A stretch of 64,000 nt of DNA from Lentzea sp033794685 (GTDB lineage: Bacteria > Actinomycetota > Actinomycetes > Mycobacteriales > Pseudonocardiaceae): the NCBI GenBank assembly GCA_033794685.1, contig JARAYZ010000002.1; one strand, 5' to 3'. The translations under genes and the position numbers were made by a program. Numbering within the stretch: the stretch's first letter is position 1; each line of letters opens with the position of its first letter. Under the pieces are notes generated by a model. It saw only the letters and a program-made list of their open reading frames with translations. It was not told the DNA's origin and searched no databases. This document shows, one piece after another, positions 24,058 through 33,400 of this stretch.

Positions 24058-25242
24058 CTAGGCCGAAGCCGCAGGCAGCCCCACCGCCAGAGTCAGTTCC
24101 AGAACCCGCTGCGGAGACCCCAGGTCCGGGAACAGGTCACGAAGCTGCTGCATCCGGTACCGAACGGTCTGCGGGTGCACGAACAGCGCCGCCGCGACCT
24201 CCTCACGCCGTCCGTGATGCAGCAACCACGCACGCAACGTCTCCTCCAGGCGCCGAGCAGACGTGGCGGACAGGGTCTGCAACGGAGCGAGCGCGCGCGC
24301 ACGCAGGTCGGCGTAGGCGTCGGGGTCTGCGCTCAGGACCAGGGCTGCGAGGTGTTCCTCGGTGTCACGGATGTCCGGGGAGAGCGAGCGCGCGCGTTCC
24401 GCTCGTGCGTACGAGGCAGAGGCTCGCATCCACGGGCGGGCTGGGCCTACGACGGCGTTACGGCCGATGAGCTGCCGCAAGAGGTGTGTGCGGTCGGCAT
24501 CGGGCACGAGCAGCACGCCCGTGGAGTCCGGCAGGTCGTCCAGCACCAGGGTGCCGGGGTCCAGCAGGCGGTTGGCGGGGCGGGCCTGGAACGCGGGGAG
24601 CAGGACGGCGGTCAGCGTGGTGGGTGGTTGCCAGGCCGCTCGCTGGGCGGACGCCAGGAGCACCTCGGTGCTCGCGCCGGCCAGCAGGTCGCGGGCCAGT
24701 TGTTCGAGGTGGCGTTCGTGGGCCAGGCCTCGGGCGGCCAGTTCGTCGGCGTGGCCGGCGGCCGAGGCGGCGGACAGTTCGTCGATGTAGGCGAAGGTCA
24801 GTTCGGCGAACTTCGCGACCTCCGCGGCGGGCAGACCCGCTGGTACGGCGCCTGCCGCCAGGCCTCGCCACGCCACGCGGGCGCCTACCCGGTAGGCGCT
24901 GAGCAGGGCGTCCATCGAGCGGCCGTCGCGCACCTCGCCTCGGCCCAGTTCGTAGGCCGCGTCGCTCGCGTCGCCGCCTCCTCCTGTGCCGCTGGCGAGG
25001 TCCAAGTACAGTCCGAGCGCCGTGCGAACGGCACGGCGGATCGTGCCGCCCATGCGGCCGGAAAGTGCGTTCGCGTACGAAGGCACCTCGGTGATGATGG
25101 CGCGGACGACCTCGTCGGCCGTCGGCCTCAGAACCGCCCGCAGTGCGGTCACGGTCTTCTCATCGAGGGCCAGTTCGGTGGCTCTCCTCATTGCGTGTGT
25201 CACGATTTGTTCCCTGCGAACAATCCAGCGGTTCAGATTCAC
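24058..25242 (-). CDS. PucR-family transcriptional regulator
   Basis: 394 aa from GTG 25242 (start not certain; ATG 25191 is an alternative). The mostly helical N-terminal half is followed by a CdaR GGDEF-like middle, and the C-terminal PucR helix-turn-helix is clear: HHGRREEVAAALFVHPQTVRYRMQQL (about 335-375). Divergent from a ferredoxin-reductase/desaturase operon with only 47 nt between, where a GTCCT-N6-AGGAC dyad lies; control of fatty-acid desaturation is the obvious inference. Confidence 0.88.
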   Translation of the reverse strand: MNLNRWIVRREQIVTHAMRRATELALDEKTVTALRAVLRPTADEVVRAIITEVPSYANALSGRMGGTIRRAVRTALGLYLDLASGTGGGGDASDAAYELGRGEVRDGRSMDALLSAYRVGARVAWRGLAAGAVPAGLPAAEVAKFAELTFAYIDELSAASAAGHADELAARGLAHERHLEQLARDLLAGASTEVLLASAQRAAWQPPTTLTAVLLPAFQARPANRLLDPGTLVLDDLPDSTGVLLVPDADRTHLLRQLIGRNAVVGPARPWMRASASYARAERARSLSPDIRDTEEHLAALVLSADPDAYADLRARALAPLQTLSATSARRLEETLRAWLLHHGRREEVAAALFVHPQTVRYRMQQLRDLFPDLGSPQRVLELTLAVGLPAASA

Positions 25243-25258
25243 GTCCTACGGACAGGAC
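25243..25258. promoter_or_regulatory. Candidate operator between PucR gene and desaturase operon
   Basis: Inverted repeat GTCCT-acggac-AGGAC immediately upstream of the PucR start and 31 nt before the ferredoxin-reductase start. Position and symmetry fit a shared operator; binding is not shown. Confidence 0.4.
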
Positions 25259-25289
25259 TTTACGCCCTGGGGCGCATCAAGCTGGAGTC

Positions 25290-26357
25290 ATGACGAGTGC
25301 CGCCCTTCGCAGCAGGGCGTGGAAACTGCTTGAGTTGGTCACGACGCCACTGCTGCCGTCCGACTACCTCGACCTGGTCAGCCCCCTCAGAGCGGGCGCT
25401 GACCTGCGCGGCCGCATCGTGGCCGTGCACCGCGAGACAGACGATGCCGCCACCATCGTGATCAAGCCCGGCAAGGGCTGGCGCGGTCACGTCGCCGGTC
25501 AGTACATCCGGATCGGGATCGACGTCGACGGCGTGCGCCTGTGGCGTGCGTACTCGGTGACGTCGCCGACGAGCCGCGCCGACGGCTGCATCACGATCAC
25601 CGTGAAGGCCATCCCCGACGGCAAGGTGAGCAACCACCTGGTCCGCAAGGCGAAGCCCGGCACGATCATCCAGCTCGACCAGGCCACCGGCGAGTTCGTC
25701 CTGCCCGCCGCCCAGCCCGCCAAGGTGCTCTACCTGACGGCCGGCAGTGGCATCACGCCCGCGATGGGCATGCTGCGCGACACGAAGTTCGCCGACGTCG
25801 TGATGGTGCACTCCGCGCCCCGCAAGGAAGACGTGATCTTCCGCAACGACCTGCACGACCTGGTCGCGGACAAGGCCCTCACGCTCAAAGAGCTGCACAC
25901 CGACGCCGACGGCATGCTCGACGTCGCGAAGCTCCACGAACTGGTGCCCGACTGGGCCGAGCGCGAGACCTGGGCCTGCGGCCCGGCCGGCCTGCTCGAC
26001 GCCGCCGAGGCGCACTGGGCCGAGCACGGTGTCGCCGAGAAGCTCCACACCGAACGGTTCCGCCCCACGGTCGTCGTCGCCGGCGAGGGTGGCGTGGTCA
26101 CGTTCGGCAAGACCGGCAAGACCGCCGAGGCGGACGGTGCCACGCCGTTGCTGAACGTCGGCGAGGAAGCCGGCGTGCTGATGCCGTCCGGTTGCCGCAT
26201 GGGCATCTGCTTCGGCTGCGTCACGCCGCTGAAGTCGGGCGCCGTGCGAGACCTGCGCACCGGCGAGATCACCGAGGCCTCGGACAGCCCCACCGCCCAC
26301 GTGCTCGTCCAGACCTGCGTGTCCGCCGCCGCCGGGCCCTGCGAACTCGAACGCTGA
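25290..26357 (+). CDS. Ferredoxin reductase with C-terminal 2Fe-2S domain (desaturase electron donor)
   Basis: 355 aa. The FAD domain has the RxYS motif (RAYSVTS, about 82-88), the NAD(P) domain has LTAGSGITPAMGML and TWACGPAGL, and a plant-type 2Fe-2S ferredoxin domain closes the protein with CRMGICFGCVTPL and a final Cys in QTCVSA. Same organisation as the reductase that feeds DesA3-type acyl-CoA desaturases in mycobacteria. It precedes the desaturase gene by 76 nt and should pass electrons from NAD(P)H to it. Confidence 0.92.
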   Translation: MTSAALRSRAWKLLELVTTPLLPSDYLDLVSPLRAGADLRGRIVAVHRETDDAATIVIKPGKGWRGHVAGQYIRIGIDVDGVRLWRAYSVTSPTSRADGCITITVKAIPDGKVSNHLVRKAKPGTIIQLDQATGEFVLPAAQPAKVLYLTAGSGITPAMGMLRDTKFADVVMVHSAPRKEDVIFRNDLHDLVADKALTLKELHTDADGMLDVAKLHELVPDWAERETWACGPAGLLDAAEAHWAEHGVAEKLHTERFRPTVVVAGEGGVVTFGKTGKTAEADGATPLLNVGEEAGVLMPSGCRMGICFGCVTPLKSGAVRDLRTGEITEASDSPTAHVLVQTCVSAAAGPCELER

Positions 26358-26433
26358 CCAGCGCCCACCACTGACGTTTCTCCCCCCGTGAAGTGGCAAC
26401 CCCCCAGCCACTGTTCCCCGGAAAGCAGGCTCC

Positions 26434-27552
26434 ATGACCGCCATCGATCCCACCGCCCACCTCACCGCCGAGCAGATCGAGGAGCTCGGCCGTGAGCTCG
26501 ACGCGATCCGCGACGAGATCATCGCGAGCCGTGGTGAGAAGGACGCCGCCTACATCCGCAAGGTCATCTCGGTGCAGCGCAAGCTGGAGCTGACCAGCCG
26601 CGGCATCCTGCTGTTCTCGCTCTTCCCGCCGGCGTGGATCATCGGCACCGCCGGTCTGTCCGTCGCGAAGATCATGGACAACATGGAGATCGGGCACAAC
26701 ATCCTGCACGGCCAGTGGGACTGGATGCGCGACCCGAAGATCCACTCCACCACCTGGGAGTGGGACCACGTCTCGCCCGCCGAGCAGTGGAAGCACTCGC
26801 ACAACGAACTGCACCACACGTACACCAACGTGATCGGCAAGGACAACGACCTCGGCTACGGCATCATGCGCGTGGACGAGGACCAGAAGTGGCACCCGAT
26901 GCACCTGGGCCAGCCGCTGTGGAACTTCATCAACGCGTGCTTCTTCGAGTACGGCATCGCCGCGTACGACCTGGAGCTCGGCAAGAACCTCCACAAGCGC
27001 CGCCGCAACCGCCCGGAGTTCCGCGCGCGGGCCGCGGCCGTGGGGCGCAAGATCCGCAAGCAGGTGCTCAAGGACTACGTGATCCACCCGCTGCTGTCGG
27101 GCCCGTCGTTCCTCACGACGCTCGCCGCGACGTTCACCGCGAACCTGGTCCGCAACATCTGGTCGCACTCGGTGATCATGTGCGGGCACTTCCCCGAGGG
27201 CGTGCAGGTCTTCGAGCGCCGTTCGATCAAGGGTGAGACGCGCGGTCAGTGGTACCTGCGCCAGATGATGGGCTCCGCGAACATCAGCGGCAGCAAGGCC
27301 ATGCACTTCATGACCGGCAACCTGTCGCACCAGATCGAGCACCACCTGTTCCCGGACCTGCCGAGCAACCGGTACGCCGAGGTCGCGGTGAAGGTGCGCG
27401 CACTGTTCGAGAAGTACGAACTGGAGTACGTGACCGGCCCGCTGCCCAAGCAGGTCTTCTCGGCGTGGCGCAAGGTGATCCGCCTGTCGCTGCCGAACAA
27501 GAAGCCCAAGGTCAAGGCCTCGGACCGGGACAAGGAACTGGTCGCCGCCTGA
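26434..27552 (+). CDS. Membrane fatty-acid (acyl-CoA) desaturase, DesA3-like
   Basis: 372 aa. The three histidine boxes of membrane diiron desaturases are intact: GHNILHGQ (HxxxH), HNELHHTYTN (HxxHH) and HQIEHHLFPD (QxxHH); an extra conserved H lies in WSHSVIMCGH. Hydrophobic spans sit around residues 60-85 and 215-240. It introduces a double bond into acyl chains at the membrane, powered by the upstream reductase. Probably controlled by the divergent PucR protein in response to lipid state. Confidence 0.93.
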   Translation: MTAIDPTAHLTAEQIEELGRELDAIRDEIIASRGEKDAAYIRKVISVQRKLELTSRGILLFSLFPPAWIIGTAGLSVAKIMDNMEIGHNILHGQWDWMRDPKIHSTTWEWDHVSPAEQWKHSHNELHHTYTNVIGKDNDLGYGIMRVDEDQKWHPMHLGQPLWNFINACFFEYGIAAYDLELGKNLHKRRRNRPEFRARAAAVGRKIRKQVLKDYVIHPLLSGPSFLTTLAATFTANLVRNIWSHSVIMCGHFPEGVQVFERRSIKGETRGQWYLRQMMGSANISGSKAMHFMTGNLSHQIEHHLFPDLPSNRYAEVAVKVRALFEKYELEYVTGPLPKQVFSAWRKVIRLSLPNKKPKVKASDRDKELVAA

Positions 27553-27619
27553 GACAGGTAATGGTTTAGATCTTTCGGCCGTACCGGTGACACCACCGGA
27601 ACCGGTGAGATTCCTTCGC

Positions 27620-27660
27620 AGGGCCCGAATCGCTGTACCCCTGCTGCTCGATCGGGCCCT
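27620..27660 (+). terminator. Hairpin between desaturase and X-prolyl peptidase genes
   Basis: Inverted repeat AGGGCCCGA / TCGGGCCCT (9 bp) with a 23-nt loop, 68 nt after the desaturase stop and 15 nt before the next start. Could end the desaturase transcript or be a 5' leader stem of the peptidase mRNA. Confidence 0.4.
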
Positions 27661-27675
27661 CCGACGGAGGAACCT

Positions 27676-29460
27676 ATGCGAAGGGTCTACCTCGTCACGG
27701 CCACCCTGCTCCTGGCCGCGACGATCTACACGCCTGCCTCGAACGCGGCACCCGCCGCCGCGGCGGCGATCACCGAGACCGTCTACGTCGAGTCCACAAT
27801 CGACAGTGATTCCGACGGCAAGCTCGACCGCATCGCCGCCGACGTCATGCGGCCGGACACGGCCGAACGGGTGCCGATCGTCATGGAGGCCAGCCCCTAC
27901 TACGGGCTGGGCGCGGCGGCCGCGTCGTCCATGACCGTGCCGCGCGGCTTCGGCCGCTGGTACGACGAGTACTTCGTGCCGCGCGGGTACGCCGTCGTCG
28001 AGATGGAGATGCAAGGCACCTCCCGCTCGACCGGCTGCCCGACGACGGGCGGTCCCGAGGACACGGCGAGCGTCCGTGCGGTCGTGGACTGGCTCAACGG
28101 CCGTGCGAAGGCGTTCTACGCGGACGGCCGCGCTGCGGTCGCGAGCTGGAGCACCGGCAACGTCGGCATGCTCGGCGTCTCCTACAACGGCACGCTGCCC
28201 AACGCGGCGGCCGCGGCGAACATCCCCGGTGTGAAGACGATCGTGCCGATCGCGGCGATCTCCAGCTGGTACGAGTACGCCCGTGACCAGGGCATCGGGT
28301 ACAAGGGCTGGGAGTCCAACTACCCGACCTACCTCGCCAACTACGTCGTGAGCTCGTCGCAGAAGGCCAAGTGCAAGCCGGTGTTCGACAAGCTGACCGC
28401 GGACGACGGTGACGAGTCCTGGGACTACACGTCGTTCTGGAAGGCCCGCGACTATCGGCCGGGCGCGAAGAACACGACCGCGTCGGTGTTCGTCGTGCAC
28501 GGCCAGGCGGACTGGAACGTCAAGCCGTCGCAGTTCGGCCGCTGGTGGAAGGAACTGGCGGACAACGGCGTGCCGCGCAAGATCTGGCTGCACCGCGGCG
28601 GGCACCTCGACCCGATCTCGTTCCGCCAGACCGAGTGGCAGCGCGTCATGGGGCTGTGGATGGACCACTGGCTCAAGGGCGCGGACAACGGGATCATGAA
28701 CGAGCCCATGGCCGACGTGCAGAAGCCGGACGGGAGCTGGGAGCAGGCGGCGGCGTGGCCGCGGCCGGACACCCAGGACACGACGCTGTACTTCGGCCCG
28801 GCGGCCGGGGGCATGTCCGGTTCGCTCACCACCGCGCCGACTCCCAGCGGCACGCAGAACCTGGTCGCGAACGCGAACATCAGCGAGGCGACCATGATGG
28901 CGAACCCGGAGACCGCGAACACGCGCCGGCTCGCCTACGTGACGGCACCGCTGACGAAGGACGCACGGCTGTCCGGCGAGGTCAGCGTGACCGTCCGGAT
29001 CGCCTCGAACCGGGCGTCGACGCCGCTCACGGCGGTGCTGGTGGACTACGGCCCGAGCACGCAGGCGGTGCTGTCCGAACGCAGCCCGCTGCAGCTGTCC
29101 ACGGAGGTCTGCGGCCGGAACGACCTGCGCGACAAGACCGGCTGCGCGCGCCCGCCGGACGTGTCGATCCAGGCGGTCACGGCGACGATGCTGACCAAGG
29201 GTGCCGTCGACGCCAAGAACCGGTCGTCGCTCGAGACCGCGACCCCGTTGCCCACCAACGGGACCACCGCGGACGTGACCTGGAAGCTGCACGCCAGGGA
29301 CGCGCTGATCCCGGCCGGGCACCGGATCGGCATCGTGCTCGTCACCAACCACAACGCCTACCTCGCCACGGACACGGCGGCGAGCGGTGTGTCGCTGAAC
29401 GTCTCGCTGGGCGTCAGCAAGGTGGTGCTGCCGATCGTCGGCGGTGCGCTGAACAAGTGA
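27676..29460 (+). CDS. Secreted X-prolyl dipeptidyl-peptidase (S15 family)
   Basis: 594 aa with a Sec signal peptide (cleavage near ASNAAPA). Alpha/beta-hydrolase triad: Ser169 in GVSYNGT, Asp279 in GQADWNV and His310 in RGGHLDP. The last ~200 residues form the jelly-roll PepX C-terminal domain. It cleaves X-Pro dipeptides from peptide N-termini outside the cell; actinomycete relatives act in proline-rich peptide use. Good ribosome site (GGAGG, 5 nt spacer). Monocistronic, followed by a strong hairpin. Confidence 0.9.
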   Translation: MRRVYLVTATLLLAATIYTPASNAAPAAAAAITETVYVESTIDSDSDGKLDRIAADVMRPDTAERVPIVMEASPYYGLGAAAASSMTVPRGFGRWYDEYFVPRGYAVVEMEMQGTSRSTGCPTTGGPEDTASVRAVVDWLNGRAKAFYADGRAAVASWSTGNVGMLGVSYNGTLPNAAAAANIPGVKTIVPIAAISSWYEYARDQGIGYKGWESNYPTYLANYVVSSSQKAKCKPVFDKLTADDGDESWDYTSFWKARDYRPGAKNTTASVFVVHGQADWNVKPSQFGRWWKELADNGVPRKIWLHRGGHLDPISFRQTEWQRVMGLWMDHWLKGADNGIMNEPMADVQKPDGSWEQAAAWPRPDTQDTTLYFGPAAGGMSGSLTTAPTPSGTQNLVANANISEATMMANPETANTRRLAYVTAPLTKDARLSGEVSVTVRIASNRASTPLTAVLVDYGPSTQAVLSERSPLQLSTEVCGRNDLRDKTGCARPPDVSIQAVTATMLTKGAVDAKNRSSLETATPLPTNGTTADVTWKLHARDALIPAGHRIGIVLVTNHNAYLATDTAASGVSLNVSLGVSKVVLPIVGGALNK

Positions 29461-29468
29461 CATGACGG

Positions 29469-29504
29469 CCGGGGCCCGCGGACTTCACAGTGCGCAGGCC
29501 CCGG
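29469..29504 (+). terminator. Hairpin terminator after the X-prolyl peptidase gene
   Basis: Perfect 8-bp GC stem CCGGGGCC / GGCCCCGG with a 20-nt loop, beginning 8 nt after the stop codon and ending 18 nt before lgt. Confidence 0.6.
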
Positions 29505-29522
29505 TCTCACTAGCCTGGCGCG

Positions 29523-30437
29523 ATGCTTCTGGCCGCATTGCCCAGCCCGACCCAGGGTGTCTGGCACCTCGGTCCGGTGCCGATCCGCGCGTACGCCTTC
29601 TGCATCATCGCCGGCATCCTGGTGGCCGCGTGGCTCACCGAACGTCGCTACGTCCAGCGCGGCGGCAGGCCCGGTGTCATCAACCAGATCGCGACCTGGG
29701 GCGTCCCGTTCGGCATCGTCGGCGCCCGGCTCTACCACGTGGCGACGTCGTGGCAGCCGTACTTCGGCCCCGGCGGCAGTCCGATCAAGGCCCTCTACAT
29801 CTGGGAGGGCGGGATGGGCGTCTGGGGCGCCATCGCGTTCGGCGCGCTCGGAGCGTGGATCGGTGCGAAACGCGCGGGTGTGGCGCTGCCGCCGCTCGCG
29901 GACGCCGCCGCGCCGGGAATCCTGCTGGCGCAAGGGATCGGCCGGCTCGGCAACTGGTTCAACAACGAGGTCTACGGCGGTCCGACCGACCTGCCGTGGG
30001 CACTCACGATCCACGAGTGGGACCAGGACGCCGGACGTGCCGTGATCGGTGCGGACGGACAACCGGTGGTGCTGGGGACGTTCCACCCGGCGTTCCTCTA
30101 CGAACTGCTCTGGACCTTCGCCGCGGCGGCCGTCGTGATCTGGGTGGACCGCCGGTTCCGGCTCGGGCACGGCCGTGCGTTCGGGCTCTACGTCGTGCTC
30201 TACACGACGGGCAGGCTGTGGATCGAGGCGCTTCGGATCGACGAGGCGAACACGATCCTGGGCCTGCGCCTCAACATCTGGACCTCGCTGCTCATGGGGC
30301 TGGGTGCCGCCGCGCTGACTCTGTGGTCGGCGCGGCGGCATCCAGGTCGAGAGGACCTCAGCTCAGCTTCGGCGCCGAGTTGTACGCCTCCGCCAGCAGA
30401 CGCGGCGTCCGGACGGACCGCTGAGGATCGATCGTGA
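29523..30437 (+). CDS. lgt: Prolipoprotein diacylglyceryl transferase
   Basis: 304 aa membrane enzyme that transfers diacylglycerol from phosphatidylglycerol to the lipobox Cys of prolipoproteins. The Lgt signature is clear: GIGRLGNWFNNEVYG (about 140-154), with the conserved HPAFLYE and a seven-helix layout. The last ~35 residues (rich in Ser, Pro and Ala) are a non-conserved tail that overlaps the convergent GH2 gene by 80 nt. A lipoprotein substrate, the DUF305-like protein, is encoded in this window. Confidence 0.95.
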   Translation: MLLAALPSPTQGVWHLGPVPIRAYAFCIIAGILVAAWLTERRYVQRGGRPGVINQIATWGVPFGIVGARLYHVATSWQPYFGPGGSPIKALYIWEGGMGVWGAIAFGALGAWIGAKRAGVALPPLADAAAPGILLAQGIGRLGNWFNNEVYGGPTDLPWALTIHEWDQDAGRAVIGADGQPVVLGTFHPAFLYELLWTFAAAAVVIWVDRRFRLGHGRAFGLYVVLYTTGRLWIEALRIDEANTILGLRLNIWTSLLMGLGAAALTLWSARRHPGREDLSSASAPSCTPPPADAASGRTAEDRS

Positions 30438-33400
30438 CCGTCCGGCTCTCACCCGGCAGCAACCAGAAGTAGTTGTCGCTGTACAGGGTCGGCAGCACGC
30501 GGTCGGTCCCGTTGCGCTCCCGCAGCGACAGCCGGACCATCGCGGCCACCGTCTTGCCCGTGTTGCGGACGATCGCGGTGTAGCCGTTCTTGTTGGCCGT
30601 CAACGTGGTCGCGAGCTGCGTGTACGCCAACTGGTTGAGAGCGTGCATCGACGCCTCGGTCCGGTAACGCCAGTAGGTGTTCTCGGACAGCTGCTTGCCC
30701 TGGGCGTCGATCAGCGTGAGGCGCAGCAGGTGGAACGCGGGCAGCGCGGCGTCGAACGGCACCGTGAACAGGTTCGCGGCCGAGGTCGCGGCGACGTCGA
30801 GCTTCTGCTCCTGCGCCTGCCCGATCGCCTTGCCGTCCAACGCGTGCAACTGGGCCTTGACCGTCACGCCGGTGAGCGCGGACGCCGTGTGGTTGACGGC
30901 CGTGACCTGCCAGGTGGTCAGGTTCGCCTGCACGTGCCGTTGCTCGCAGCCCTTGCGAGAGCCGTAGTAGCTGCCGTTGACGTCCATGTCGTAGTCGTAG
31001 GTCTGCCACACCGTGCTGTGCCACGCCGGGTGCGACATCCACAGCAGCACGCCGGTCGCGTCGTTCCACAGCCTGGCGTTCCACGCCTCGAAGATCGCGC
31101 GCATGCTCTCGTAGTTGACGAACTGCGCCTTGCGGCAGAACTCCTCCATGCTGCTCGACGGCGCGAGGCGGGCATCGATCGCGGCCTGGTAACCCTTGGG
31201 CTGCTGGTTGCTGTTCTCCGACCAGTCGTGCATGTACCAGGCGTCACCGATCGGCCAGCCCGCGTTGCCCTGCCCGACGAGGTTGCGCATGCTCTCGACC
31301 ACGGACACGGTCGGCAGGCCGATCTCGCTCCAGAACCCGAACTTCCCGCCGGTGGCCTCACCGGTGCCGTACGTGCGCGGGTCCACCCACCGGTACGTGC
31401 CGTCGCCGGTGATCACGCCGCCGGCCGAGTTCGGCTGGTACATCAGGTCGGTGTTGGTGTGCACGATCTCCCGGAGCACCTTGTCCACCGCGTACGGCGG
31501 GCTGCCCTCGTTGCAGCCGAACCACACCACGCAGCAGGCGTGCGAGCGGTAGCGCAGCACGGTGTCCTTGGCCTGCGCGAAGAACTGCTCGTGGTTGGCG
31601 GGGTCGGCGGACCAGCCGAGCCAGAACTCGTTCCACAGCAGGATGCCGTACTTGTCGCACGCCTCGAACAACTCTTCGCGGTACGACGAGCCGACCCAGT
31701 TGCGGATCACCGTGAAGTTCATGTCCTTGTGCAGCGCCACCGCGGCGTCCGCGCGCGAGCCGGGCATGCGGCGCAACAACTCGTCCCAGCCCCAGCTGCC
31801 GCCGCGGGCGAAGATCTTGACGCCGTTGACGTGGATGATCAGCGGCTTGGGGGAGTTGTCCTTCGACGCGACGTCGGTCCAGGTCTGGCCGTCCTGGGAG
31901 ACCTGGATCTTGAAGGTGGCCGCGTAGGCCGTCTCCCAGCGCAGGACCACCCGGTCGAACGCGGTCGCGGCGCCCAGGTCGACCTGGACGTACTCGTTGT
32001 CGTTGTAGTTCGAGGTCCACCGGGACTTCGGGTCGCCGTCGGTCACGGCGCCAGGGGAGGTCCAGTCGGCGGCCGACGACGCCGTGGCGGTCTTGCCCCG
32101 CGCCAGGTCGACGTCCGGGGACCCGCTGTCCACGACGGACATCGTGAACACGGAGAAGCCCCAGTTGGTGGCACGCCTGCCACCCTGCATCCGGACGTAG
32201 CGGGCCTGCTGGGCGCCGACGTCGACGGTCTGCTCGGCGGCGCCGTCGACGATCGTGATCGGCAGGTCGTAGGAGTACGTCACCTGCCGGATGCCGAACT
32301 TGAGCTTCTTGCGGTCGCTGACGGCGTTGCCGACGGACGCGGTGAGCGTCAGGTCGTGCAGGGTCGGGTCGCCGTACCCGTTGGGCCACCACAGCTTCGG
32401 GTTCTTGATCCGCAACTGGGGGTGCGTGGCCGGCTTGAACACCGCGTTCGCCTCGGAGTTCGCGGGCACGGTGACGCTGCTGCTGACCTTGATGCCGTCG
32501 AACTCGGCCGTGACGGTGACGGTCTTCGCGCTCGACTCGACGTTGCGGACCGGCACGGTGAACGTGACCTCGGCGGTCGTGGCGTCCGGCAGCACGGTGT
32601 CGATGCGCGGGTCGCCGACGACCACAGCACCGGTCGAGCGCAACCGGACGTGGTTCCAGATGCCCGAGGCGCGGTCGCGGACGGCGGGCATCCAGTCCCA
32701 GCCCGACACCGCGAGATAAGTGGGGGAGTTCTTGAACATCGTGCTGTTCGCGCCGACCCACGCCTCACCGCGCGGCCCCTTGTCACCGGGACTGCCGGGG
32801 AACGGCATCGGCGCGATCTTCACCGCGAGGTTCTGGTCACCGCTCTTGCGCAGCGTGGCGGTGATGTCCAGCGCGGCCCGGCCGAACGGGTTGCTGATGG
32901 CGCCGATCCTGGCTCCGTTGAGCCAGAACTCGGCGTCGTGGTTGATGCCGTCGAACTCCAGCCACACGTGCCGGCCCGCGCCCGTGTCGAGTCCGCGCGG
33001 CAGCCCGAACGTGCGCCGGTACCACCACACGTGCCGCGACAACGCCTCCGGGATCTCCAGGTTGTTCATCCCGTACACCGGGTCGGGCAGGTGCCCCTGC
33101 TCGACCAGCGACGCGAGCACCGTGCCGGGCACGGTCGCGGGCACCCAGCCACGGGTGTCGACGTTCGGGCCGGACAGCGCGCCACCGTCCTTGGCGGGCG
33201 CGAAGTCCTGCATGGTCAGCACCCAGCCCGACTCGAGCGGCACGGAACCGTCCGGAGCCACGGTGAGAGCGGGGCTCTCGTGGTTGCGCACCGGCCAGTT
33301 GGTCCAGCCCTTCACCGCGGGCCGGTTGTCACGGCTGGTGCCGTAGACCTGGAGCCCGTTGAGCCCCAACGGGTTCGAGGTCGATCGGCGCGAGGCGGAG

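Noticed and set aside
26269..29463. Very long minus-strand open frame opposite the reductase, desaturase and peptidase genes
   Set aside because: Composition is Arg/Val/His-rich with no domain; it mirrors three well-supported plus-strand genes in high-GC DNA.
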